A stretch of 33,514 bases of DNA, from assembly GCA_964642855.1 (NCBI GenBank), contig CAZXSK010000048.1, positions 1-33,514 of the forward strand, written 5' to 3'. This DNA is from CAZXSK01 sp964642855. Lineage in GTDB: Bacteria; Planctomycetota; Phycisphaerae; SM23-33. Positions 23,704 to 30,871 of the stretch are shown piece by piece. The notes under the pieces were generated by a model. It had not been told where the DNA came from. It made no database searches and worked only from the letters and a program-made list of their open reading frames with translations. The first letter of the stretch is position 1. Every line of letters starts with the position of its first letter. The position numbers were made by a program, and so were the translations under genes.

Positions 23704-24756
23704 ATGATCCCGACGACTTCGGTCTCGGCGAGAGCCTGGGCAGTCGCCTGCGCGCTGGCAATGACGGTCCTGGCCGCGGTGGGAATTCCCGGCTGGCTGC
23801 TGGCGCCCACCCTCGCAGGCCGCATCGTGATGCTCGCGATCGCCCTGGCCGGCGGCCTCTGGACGCTGCACATGTTCACGCGTACCGTCCGGCGACGGCG
23901 AAAGGCACTGCGGCGCCCCTTCCCGCCCGAGTGGCAGCACATTCTCACCCAGCGCGTCGCGTTCTATACCCAACTCGACGAGGACAACCGCGACCGGTTC
24001 GAGAAGCTCATGTCGGTCTTCCTGGCCGACGTGCCGATCCGCGGGGTCGACTGCGACATCGACGACACCGTCCGCGTGCTGGTCGCAGCCAGTGCGGTGA
24101 TCCCCGTGTTCGGCTTCCCGCAGTGGGAATACAGCAGCCTCAGCGAGGTGGTGGTCTATCCGAAGTCGTTCGACTCGGGCTTCGGCTACGACGAAGACCG
24201 CACGCCATCCACGCTTGGGCTTGTGGGCGGGGCAGGCAGCGCGTTCAGCGGGCTGATGGTTCTCTCCAGGCCGGACCTGCTCAAGGGCTTCGAGATCCAC
24301 GGCGACAAGCACAACGTGGGTGTGCACGAGTTCGCCCACCTCGTCGACCAGGCCGACGGAAGCATTGACGGACTCCCTGCCGGCTTGCCGCCGGATGCGG
24401 TGGGCCCGTGGACGAAACTGGTCTCGCAGCAGATCGAGAAATACCGCGAGGACGGCGACAGCGATATCCCCGCGTACGGATTCACCAACGAGCAGGAGTT
24501 CCTCGCCGTGGCGACGGAGTATTTCTTCGAATCGCCCCGGACCATGCAGCGCAAGCACCCCGAGCTGTACGACCTGCTGGAGAGGGCCTACCGCCAGGAC
24601 ACCCGCTCGCTGCTGGGCAACATCAAGCGGAAGCTCTTCCAGCCCGGGCGCCGGAAGGTCGGCCGCAATGCTCCCTGCCCATGCGGCAGCGGAAAGAAGT
24701 ACAAGAAATGCTGCCTGCGGAAAGCGAAGAAGCGCAGGCGCATGCGCAACCGCTGA
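23704..24756 (+). CDS. MtfA-like zinc peptidase (M90) with N-terminal membrane hairpin and C-terminal SEC-C motif
   Basis: A 350-aa membrane-anchored metallopeptidase. Two hydrophobic segments (about 10-30 and 36-57) are followed by the MtfA/DUF980 domain: FPPEWQHILTQRVAFYTQLD, the zinc site HEFAH (207-211), and downstream Glu in FTNEQEFLAVATEYFFE as probable third ligand. Residues 318-340 form a SEC-C zinc finger (NAPCPCGSGKKYKKCC) with a Lys/Arg-rich tail. In E. coli MtfA interacts with the Mlc repressor of glucose uptake. Fusion to SEC-C, which in SecA contacts SecB and ribosomes, is unusual and suggests targeting to nascent or translocating proteins. GGAGG 5 bases before the ATG confirms the start. 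Confidence 0.9.
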   Translation: MIPTTSVSARAWAVACALAMTVLAAVGIPGWLLAPTLAGRIVMLAIALAGGLWTLHMFTRTVRRRRKALRRPFPPEWQHILTQRVAFYTQLDEDNRDRFEKLMSVFLADVPIRGVDCDIDDTVRVLVAASAVIPVFGFPQWEYSSLSEVVVYPKSFDSGFGYDEDRTPSTLGLVGGAGSAFSGLMVLSRPDLLKGFEIHGDKHNVGVHEFAHLVDQADGSIDGLPAGLPPDAVGPWTKLVSQQIEKYREDGDSDIPAYGFTNEQEFLAVATEYFFESPRTMQRKHPELYDLLERAYRQDTRSLLGNIKRKLFQPGRRKVGRNAPCPCGSGKKYKKCCLRKAKKRRRMRNR

Positions 24757-24811
24757 CCGGCCGGCGTGTCTATGATGGTACGGATACCCCCTTTCCGGAA
24801 GGAGCACCGCC

Positions 24812-25315
24812 ATGCGCACATCGTGGATACTCGCCCTGGTTGTCGGAGCCGCCCTCGGGGCCGGGCTGACCTGGCTGGTCGCCGACTCGCCCCCCGCTCA
24901 CGCAGCCGACGTCAACGACCGGAAGAAACCGTCCCTGCACGAGCCCTACACGCCCAGCTTCGCCGTCTGGGTCACCCGCTACGTACGCCAGCACTACACC
25001 TTCACCACGGCAATCGGAACGGTCCAACTGGCCAGTCCCGAGATCGACCGCCAGGGAAAGCTGACCTGGACGTTCACGGGCAAGGTCTACAGCGGCTCGG
25101 GCGAGCCGCAATGGAAGCGCTGGCTGCGCGCAAAGCGCGATCTCAAGCGGGACGTCGAGCTCTGGCGGAAGCAGGGATATGACATCCGCTACGAGGACTT
25201 CGTCGACGAGGTCGAGGCGCCCCGCCGCGGACCTTTCGACGACGACGAAGAACTCACCCTGCGCCAGCGCATGCCGCGCCGGGTCTACTCCGCGTCTTCG
25301 CTGAGGCGCTTGTAG
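24812..25315 (+). CDS. hypothetical exported protein
   Basis: A 167-aa protein with a signal peptide or anchor (MRTSWILALVVGAALGAGLTWLVADSPPAHA, cut near residue 31). The mature part has no recognised family. Features are TRYVRQHYTFTTAIGTVQLASPEIDRQGKLTWTFTGKVYSG, which looks like beta strands, and a charged C-terminal helix region with an acidic FDDDEE patch. GGAAGGAG lies 6 bases upstream of ATG. Its last 31 bases overlap the 3' end of the convergent membrane-protein gene. Confidence 0.7.
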   Translation: MRTSWILALVVGAALGAGLTWLVADSPPAHAADVNDRKKPSLHEPYTPSFAVWVTRYVRQHYTFTTAIGTVQLASPEIDRQGKLTWTFTGKVYSGSGEPQWKRWLRAKRDLKRDVELWRKQGYDIRYEDFVDEVEAPRRGPFDDDEELTLRQRMPRRVYSASSLRRL

Positions 25316-28300
25316 TACTGCCGAAGCACGTCGCGATAGCGCGGCGGCAGCTGGCCGTTCATGGTGTCGCGGATTTCGTCACGGATGTACTTGGGCATCG
25401 GCGAGGACGTGTCCGACTCGACTTCCACCCGCCCCGAGAGCATCAGCTTGCTCTGGCGGAGGGCGGCGAGGGTTTCGTCGCGCCGGCGGAGTGCGTTTCG
25501 GTAGTTGCCCTTCTCCAGATCACCCTTCACGCGGTTCATCAGCGTAATCGCCTGCCGCAGGCGGAACGAGCTGTAGTCGTTCACGGCGAACCGCTCGCGG
25601 ATGCGTTCGGCCTTGTTGATCAGCGACGCCTGCCTGCCCGCGAGGCGCTTGAGATCCTGCTTGACCTCCGGGGCCAGCGGACCTTCCAGGCCTTCCTCTC
25701 CCGCGCCGGAGAGCTTGCCCCCGCCGGTCGCCCCGCCGGGCGGATCGGTGGACTTGTCGTCGACCTGCCCCTTCTGGAACGGGTCCGGGCTGAGGCGCGT
25801 CGGTGTGCGCCGGCCTCCCTTGCCGACGGCTTTGTCCTCCACGAACTCGCCGGAACTCTTGCCCTGCCTGCCCTCGCCGCTTCGCCCCTGGAGCTCGGAG
25901 TTGTTCGGTAGCTGGTTGCCGGTAACGCCCTGGGCGTTCATGTTGCTGATCGGCCCGTCGGTGGCGTCCCAGCCGATGCCCTTGTCCCCGCTCATCGTCG
26001 CCTTGGAGGTCACGTCGTCAGCCTCGTCGAAAAGGTCCTCCTCTTCTTCCAGCAGATCGCCGACGAGGTCCTCGAGCTCTTTGGGCAGCTCGGGCATCTC
26101 GATGTTCTCCTGCCCGCCCTCGGGGGCCTCCATCGCCCACTTCTTGCGGTCCGGAACGTCGGGCAGCCATTTCTCGATGTTGGCCGTCAGGCTCTTGGCG
26201 TTCTCCAGGCCGTTCTCCTCGGCCGCGGTGGCAATCTCGACCGCCTTCTGCTTCAGGGCGTCCTTGGCCATGGTCACGTCGCACTTGACGGAGATCAGCT
26301 CCTTCAGCACGGCCGGGTTGGAGAAATCCTGCGCGGCGAGCTTCGAGAAATCGGCGATCGCTTCGTTGAGAAACTTCTCCCACTTGTCCTGGGTCGCCTG
26401 GAGTTCCTTGAGCGCCTTGCCCGTGTCGAAGTTGTCGACCGGCTCCTTGACCAGCCGCTCGGCCGCGGCAATCGCCTTGCGCTGCTCCTTCGAGAATTCA
26501 GCCATCTTCTCCTGGAGCTTCCTGTACTTCTCGGCTACGTCGGGCGGCAGCTCGGTGGGGGAACTCTCCTTCCGCGCGTCGGGCTTCTTGCCCATCACGG
26601 GCATGAACTCCAGCAGCGAGCGGAGCGTGTCGAGGATCTGCTCCTGCGTGCCCGCCAGCACGCGGCAGGCGTCGTTGCGGGCGTCCATCGCCGATAGCTT
26701 GGCCAGCACGTCGGCCTGGGTGACCGCGTCGCGGGCCTCGTTATTGGCCAGCAGCGCACAGGCCTGCTGCACCGGCGTGGTGTCCTCGTCGAACTCGAAC
26801 TCACTGACCAGCTTCACCAGCTTCTCGCGGATGGCCGCCTGGCCGGTGGCAATCTCCCCGCCCTTGCTCCGCACCGCCTCCAGCCGCGCCAGCTTCCGAA
26901 GCGCCACGTCCGTGCCCACCCGCGCCGAGAGCTGAAGGTCCAGGATCTCCATCAGCTTCATCCGCAGCAGGTCGCGGCGCTTCGCCTTGGCGGCCGCAAC
27001 TTTCGCGGCATCCTGCACGAGGATCTTGAACCGGGCGGACTCGGCCTTCTGGAACCCGCCCAGCGAGGGCAACTGGCGGGTGTCGGTGGCGACGGCGTAG
27101 TACACCAACGTCTGCCCGAGCTGGTATCCCTCCAGCGACAGGACGTGGTCGACCAGCACGTCGTCCCGCCCGGTCAGCGAAACGGCCGGGAAGTCCGTCA
27201 CGAGCTTTGGCTCGCCGCCCTCCAGCCCCGCATAGAGCGCCACCCGGCTGAGCCCGTGGTCGTCGGTCGCGTGGACCCGCACGGCCAGCGTTCCACCCGG
27301 GGGCACGGAGACGTCCTTGCCGGGCAGAACCATCCGCACCGAAGGCGGATCGTCCGGCTGGGCGACAATCGGGAAGCTGCCGTTGACCAGGTCGCGTCCG
27401 ACGCGGCTGTAGGCGTCGCCGGCGGAATCGTCGCGGACCTGCGGAATCTGCTGGAACGCCTTGCCGGACTCGTCGGCCAGCAACAGGCGGTATCGGCCGT
27501 CTTTCTCGACGCGGAAGTTCGCGCGGTATCGCGACGCGCTGTCTCCCGTGGCCACGCGGGCCATGCCCACCGGCGGCGATTCCGACCGCTCGAAGATCAC
27601 GCGCGGCGCAGGCGAGGCAAGGCGCAGCTCGACGGTGACTTCCGTGCCCACCGGCGCCTTGATCGAGCCGTCGGCGTTGGTGACCGTCTCGGGCTCGACG
27701 TCGAGATAGGCCGGGTAGTCGTAGCGAATCGTCAGGCCCTTGACGTCGATGCGGCGGATAACCGTCAGCGTATGCCACTCTCGATCCACCGGCCAGCGAT
27801 TGCCCCCCACGCGCATGTGGTAACGTATCGTCTCTCTCGCGACGATCGGCGTGGTCGCCAGGCGCCTGCCGCCGTCCGACCGCAGCAGCGGCAGCGGCTC
27901 GTCGCGACCTTCGATAACCACCTCGCGACGCACGTCATCGTCGACGGGCTCGCGGAAGGTAGCCACGAACGCCACGCGGTCCTCGGCGAAGACGGTCGCG
28001 TCGCCCGGCTGCAGCGAGACCAGCTCGAGCGTGTTGATGTGGGGCACGTAGCGGCCGGGATGAATCACCGCCGCCAGCCCGCGCTGGATCCGACCCGGCT
28101 GGAGCATGGCGAATGCGGACACGGCCAGGGCGGCGACCAGGGCAGCCAGCCCCCACCGGCGCGTCGCCGTCAGCGAGACGCTGCGGGCGAGATCGATGCT
28201 CCGTGTGCGTGCGACGGCTTCGGCGATGGCGCGGTCGACCAGCTCGGGCGATCCCGCGGACTCGTCGCGTGCGAGCAGGAGCGAGTTGATCAGGTCGTTG

Positions 28301-28620
28301 TGGGCCTCGGGAATCGCCTGCTCGATGAACCGCGCGGTCTGTGCGGGGTTGCGTCGGGCGAGCAGCCGCCGGGCGAACAGCCAGACACCGGCGAACGCAA
28401 GCGACGCCGCACCGGCGAGCAGCAGGCCCCAGCGCAGAAGCTTCGGCGGCTGGTCCGGCCAGTATCCCGCCGCCAGGGCGACGGCCAGCAGCGTCAGCAG
28501 CGCGACGGTGATCGCGGCCAGCGCGCCGGTGACCACGCCGACCAGCCACCAGCGGGTGCGAACGCCTTCCAGCCGATCGACCAGTTCACCCAGCGCGGGA
28601 TGCTGCTGCAATGTCGTCAT
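25285..28620 (-). CDS. DUF4175-like large membrane protein
   Basis: A 1111-aa protein typical of planctomycetes. Three membrane helices lie in the first 180 residues (about 24-53, 60-88 and 153-172). An extracytoplasmic beta-rich region follows (about 190-560, VHATDDHGLSRVALYAGLEGGEPKLVTD), then a long charged coiled-coil stretch (about 570-860). An acidic run ELEDLVGDLLEEEEDLFDEADD and a Gly/Ser/Lys-rich disordered segment (about 890-1000) come next, then a helical C-terminus. The family is usually encoded beside MoxR ATPase and DUF58/VWA genes, and none is in this window. The function is unknown, and envelope maintenance is a guess. GAGGA lies upstream of ATG 28620. Confidence 0.8.
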   Translation of the reverse strand: MTTLQQHPALGELVDRLEGVRTRWWLVGVVTGALAAITVALLTLLAVALAAGYWPDQPPKLLRWGLLLAGAASLAFAGVWLFARRLLARRNPAQTARFIEQAIPEAHNDLINSLLLARDESAGSPELVDRAIAEAVARTRSIDLARSVSLTATRRWGLAALVAALAVSAFAMLQPGRIQRGLAAVIHPGRYVPHINTLELVSLQPGDATVFAEDRVAFVATFREPVDDDVRREVVIEGRDEPLPLLRSDGGRRLATTPIVARETIRYHMRVGGNRWPVDREWHTLTVIRRIDVKGLTIRYDYPAYLDVEPETVTNADGSIKAPVGTEVTVELRLASPAPRVIFERSESPPVGMARVATGDSASRYRANFRVEKDGRYRLLLADESGKAFQQIPQVRDDSAGDAYSRVGRDLVNGSFPIVAQPDDPPSVRMVLPGKDVSVPPGGTLAVRVHATDDHGLSRVALYAGLEGGEPKLVTDFPAVSLTGRDDVLVDHVLSLEGYQLGQTLVYYAVATDTRQLPSLGGFQKAESARFKILVQDAAKVAAAKAKRRDLLRMKLMEILDLQLSARVGTDVALRKLARLEAVRSKGGEIATGQAAIREKLVKLVSEFEFDEDTTPVQQACALLANNEARDAVTQADVLAKLSAMDARNDACRVLAGTQEQILDTLRSLLEFMPVMGKKPDARKESSPTELPPDVAEKYRKLQEKMAEFSKEQRKAIAAAERLVKEPVDNFDTGKALKELQATQDKWEKFLNEAIADFSKLAAQDFSNPAVLKELISVKCDVTMAKDALKQKAVEIATAAEENGLENAKSLTANIEKWLPDVPDRKKWAMEAPEGGQENIEMPELPKELEDLVGDLLEEEEDLFDEADDVTSKATMSGDKGIGWDATDGPISNMNAQGVTGNQLPNNSELQGRSGEGRQGKSSGEFVEDKAVGKGGRRTPTRLSPDPFQKGQVDDKSTDPPGGATGGGKLSGAGEEGLEGPLAPEVKQDLKRLAGRQASLINKAERIRERFAVNDYSSFRLRQAITLMNRVKGDLEKGNYRNALRRRDETLAALRQSKLMLSGRVEVESDTSSPMPKYIRDEIRDTMNGQLPPRYRDVLRQYYKRLSEDAE

Positions 28621-28676
28621 GGCGAGGTCCTCTGTTGGCGTCGACGGGGCGGCGCAGACTTCCGGCGCCTCTGTCT

Positions 28677-28682
28677 ATTCTA
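28677..28682 (-). promoter_or_regulatory. possible -10 box of the DUF4175-like gene
   Basis: The minus-strand hexamer TAGAAT lies 57 bases before the start codon. No -35 at the right distance is evident. Confidence 0.3.
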
Positions 28683-28769
28683 ACGCACAGATCGGACGCC
28701 GGCTGCGGTGGAATTGCGATTGATTCGCGAGGCGACGAGTCCCAGCCACGCGCCATCACCAAACGGAGA

Positions 28770-29357
28770 CTACACCAGCAGGTGATCCGGGTCGGTCCGA
28801 CGCAGCCAGGCATCTCTGCGATCGGCCATCTCCGCCAGCCTCCGCCGGGCCATGCGCAGCCTCAGTTCACCGAGATCCGGCGCCTCCCGCCGAAGCCACC
28901 TGCCCGCCTTGACCGGCGACCAGCCCTGGGCAATCACGCGATAGCAGGCTGCCAGGAGAGCGGCCTGATTCTCCCGGCCGGGGGCGTGGACCAGCACCGG
29001 GCCCGCCACCCGCCGAAGCTGATAGATGAACTCCTCGATGACCTCTTCCGAGGGCAGGGAGTCGTCGACGGCCAGGCGAACCAATCCGTCCCGGGGCGAT
29101 TGCGCCAGCGGCTGGCCTTCCTGCGGAGCGACCAATTGAATCACCCGGGCCAGACCCAGCTCTCTCGCGCGGGCGAGCGGGTCGTCGACATCCTCGGCCG
29201 AGAGATACGCCCACCCCGCGCGGATCGGCCGGGCGGAAGGAGGCCTGCGAGATGCCACCGCCGCCCACACCCCTGCAGCGATCAGCACCGCGGCCGTCAC
29301 GGCACGCAGCCACCGTGCCTCGCCAGGCCGTCGGGATGGCCCGCGCACCTGCTTCAC
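28770..29357 (-). CDS. membrane-anchored tyrosine-phosphatase-like protein lacking the catalytic cysteine
   Basis: A 195-aa protein with one N-terminal membrane helix (about 19-36, AVTAAVLIAAGVWAAVAS). A domain laid out like a dual-specificity/tyrosine phosphatase follows: ARELGLARVIQLVAPQEGQPL, GLVRLAVDDSLPSEEVIEEFIYQLRRVAGPVLVHAPGREN. Active phosphatases carry H-C-x5-R after VLVH. Here His124 is followed by Ala125, and no Arg sits at the binding position, so catalysis is not expected. A role as a phospho-independent scaffold or a diverged fold is more likely. The start GTG 29357 overlaps the stop of the ureidoglycolate lyase gene as GTGA, implying coupled translation. The frame is open upstream, but only from here does it make protein-like sequence. 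Confidence 0.7.
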   Translation of the reverse strand: MKQVRGPSRRPGEARWLRAVTAAVLIAAGVWAAVASRRPPSARPIRAGWAYLSAEDVDDPLARARELGLARVIQLVAPQEGQPLAQSPRDGLVRLAVDDSLPSEEVIEEFIYQLRRVAGPVLVHAPGRENQAALLAACYRVIAQGWSPVKAGRWLRREAPDLGELRLRMARRRLAEMADRRDAWLRRTDPDHLLV

Positions 29358-29770
29358 GCCAGCTTCGCCTCCAGTGTTTCGCCCAGCGGGTGGAATTCGG
29401 CATCGACGTGGACGTTCTCGGAGATCTTCACCGTGGCGACTTCCGAAAGCGTCAGCGTCGCGTGCCAGATGTTCTTGCGGATGCACACCGGCCGATCCAG
29501 CAGGAAGGCCCGTACGTCGCCCGGCGTCTCGGCCGGGGCGAGAACCAGCACGGCCACCCCCGTCAGCGGCTCGAAACTCTCGAGCGTGTTGGGGTGGCGC
29601 GCAAGCTGATCCACACCGCGGTTGGCGATGCGGTTGCACGCGATCTGCCAGCCGGTGGCATCGGGATCGGCCGTAATCACCTGGAAACGCTCGCCGTCGG
29701 GGTCGTGGGAAATCACCCAGCCGAAGGGTTCGAAGCCTTCGGGCGAAATCGGTTCGATCGGTAGCTGCAT
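29354..29770 (-). CDS. allA: ureidoglycolate lyase (AllA family)
   Basis: A 138-aa enzyme of the AllA cupin family, which splits ureidoglycolate into glyoxylate and urea in purine/allantoin breakdown. Typical family sequence: PISPEGFEPFGWVIS at the N-terminus, ACNRIANRGVDQLARHPNTLESFEPLTG with the conserved HPxTxE, VLVLAPAE, and IRKNIWHATLTLSE at the C-terminus. ATG 29770 with AGGAG 6 bases upstream fixes the start, although the frame is open much further. No other allantoin gene is in the window, so the substrate could differ. It is translationally coupled to the phosphatase-like gene. Confidence 0.88.
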   Translation of the reverse strand: MQLPIEPISPEGFEPFGWVISHDPDGERFQVITADPDATGWQIACNRIANRGVDQLARHPNTLESFEPLTGVAVLVLAPAETPGDVRAFLLDRPVCIRKNIWHATLTLSEVATVKISENVHVDAEFHPLGETLEAKLA

Positions 29771-29862
29771 GGAATCTCCTGAAGGGTCCTGTTGACAAGC
29801 CTTTGTCGCCAAAGCCGGCCGGGCTGTCAAGGCCCCTGCCGCTGCGTGCGTGGCCGATGGGT

Positions 29863-29890
29863 TTGGCCGGTGGCGTTTGCGTGCTATAAT
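29863..29890 (+). promoter_or_regulatory. promoter of the first YkgJ-type gene, leaderless geometry
   Basis: A perfect TATAAT at 29885-29890 has TTGGCC (29863-29868) 16 bases before it. Only 9 bases separate the -10 box from ATG 29900, so transcription would begin at or next to the A of the start codon. No Shine-Dalgarno is present. Confidence 0.6.
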
Positions 29891-29899
29891 GCCCGGATC

Positions 29900-30349
29900 A
29901 TGAAACTGTTCGCCAAAGACTCCCCCTGGTACATCGCCGGGCTGGCCTTTGACTGCCAGCAGTGCGGCGGGTGCTGCGCCGGACCGCAGGAGGGCTACGT
30001 CTGGGTCACCGAAAAAGAGATCCGACGCATCGCCGACCACCTGGACATGACCGTCAAGGACTTCCGCCGACAGTACGTTCGCCGGGTCGGCTCGCGGCGG
30101 AGCCTCGTCGAGAAGAAACCCTCCAACGACTGCATCTTCCTGACCGAGCGCGAGGACGGCGAGGGACAGGGGTGCTCGATCTACGAAGTCCGGCCTCAGC
30201 AGTGCCGGACCTGGCCGTTCTGGCCGAGCAACATCGACGAGCCCACCAGTTGGGCCCTGGCCGGGGCGCGGTGCCCGGGGATCAACCGCGGAGAGCTCGT
30301 GAACGTCGAGGAGATCGAGACCCGTGCCCGCACCACGCGCGAACACTGA
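29900..30349 (+). CDS. YkgJ-family cysteine-cluster (CxxCxxCC) protein
   Basis: A 149-aa cytoplasmic protein of the zinc/iron-chelating YkgJ type. The N-terminal cluster FDCQQCGGCC has Cys19, 22, 25 and 26. A second set follows: NDCIFL, then GQGCSIYEVRPQQCRTWPFWP, the family hallmark C-x-I-Y-x-x-R-P-x-x-C-R. The biochemical role of the family is not established, though metal binding is likely. It has no Shine-Dalgarno and sits right behind a TATAAT, so a leaderless mRNA is predicted. Its last 26 bases overlap the next gene, which encodes another Cys-cluster protein. Confidence 0.87.
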   Translation: MKLFAKDSPWYIAGLAFDCQQCGGCCAGPQEGYVWVTEKEIRRIADHLDMTVKDFRRQYVRRVGSRRSLVEKKPSNDCIFLTEREDGEGQGCSIYEVRPQQCRTWPFWPSNIDEPTSWALAGARCPGINRGELVNVEEIETRARTTREH

Positions 30350-30827
30350 CGCGACGCCCCTGTCCGACGTCGCAGACCACGCCCGCCGCTGCGAACCCGC
30401 CCTGCAGGCGCTGGACGACCTCTACGCACAGATCGACGCGGAACTCGCAGCCAAGGGAGCTGACTGCCTCGGTGGCGGGGCGTGCTGCCGTTTCGACCTC
30501 GCCGGCCATCGGCTGTACGTGTCGACACTGGAACTCGCGCGGCTGGTCAGCGTGAGCCCGGCGGACATCTCCCGATGCGCGAAACTGCGGTGCCCCTACC
30601 AGGTCGGCCCGCGATGCACCGCCCGCCAGGCCAGGCCGCTGGGGTGTCGCGCCTTTTTCTGCAGCCCCGACCTCACCGCCGAAAGCCAGGCCGTCTACGA
30701 ACGCGCCCACCGGCAGATCGGCGAGCTTCACCAGCGCTTCGGGGTGGCGTATCGATACGTCGAACTGACCGCCGCCCTGGGCGAACTGCTGCCCGGGGGC
30801 CGGCAGCGCGATCACGACTCGCCGTAG
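30324..30827 (+). CDS. second YkgJ-like cysteine-cluster protein
   Basis: A 167-aa protein with a related but more divergent cluster: DCLGGGACCRFD (Cys48, 54, 55), then LRCPYQVGPRCTARQARPLGCRAFFC, matching the family's C-x-R-x-x-R-P-L-x-C-R pattern. A helical C-terminal segment follows (VYERAHRQIGELHQRFGVAYRY). The start GTG 30324 lies inside the preceding gene, with GAGGAG about 9 bases upstream. The two are translated from one mRNA and may form a pair or heterodimer. Confidence 0.78.
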   Translation: MPAPRANTDATPLSDVADHARRCEPALQALDDLYAQIDAELAAKGADCLGGGACCRFDLAGHRLYVSTLELARLVSVSPADISRCAKLRCPYQVGPRCTARQARPLGCRAFFCSPDLTAESQAVYERAHRQIGELHQRFGVAYRYVELTAALGELLPGGRQRDHDSP

Positions 30828-30831
30828 CCTG

Positions 30832-30861
30832 CCCATTCCAGCGTCATGCCGGCTGAATGGG
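30832..30861. terminator. bidirectional stem-loop between convergent genes
   Basis: CCCATTCCAGC (30832-30842) pairs with GCTGAATGGG (30852-30861), with one bulged base and a 9-base loop. It sits in the 44-bp gap between two gene ends and could end both transcripts. It has no T-run. Confidence 0.5.
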
Positions 30862-30871
30862 GATGACAACG

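Noticed and set aside
21379..24819. 1146-aa minus-strand ORF across four plus-strand genes, with hydrophobic stretches resembling membrane helices
   Set aside because: It is a shadow of GC-rich coding. Complements of Asp, Glu, Arg and Lys codons read as Val, Leu and Ala. The plus-strand genes have signal peptides, Shine-Dalgarno sites and recognisable domains.
29792..29797. TTGACA upstream of the YkgJ gene as its -35 box
   Set aside because: No -10 lies 16-18 bases downstream, and the TATAAT at 29885 is far too distant.
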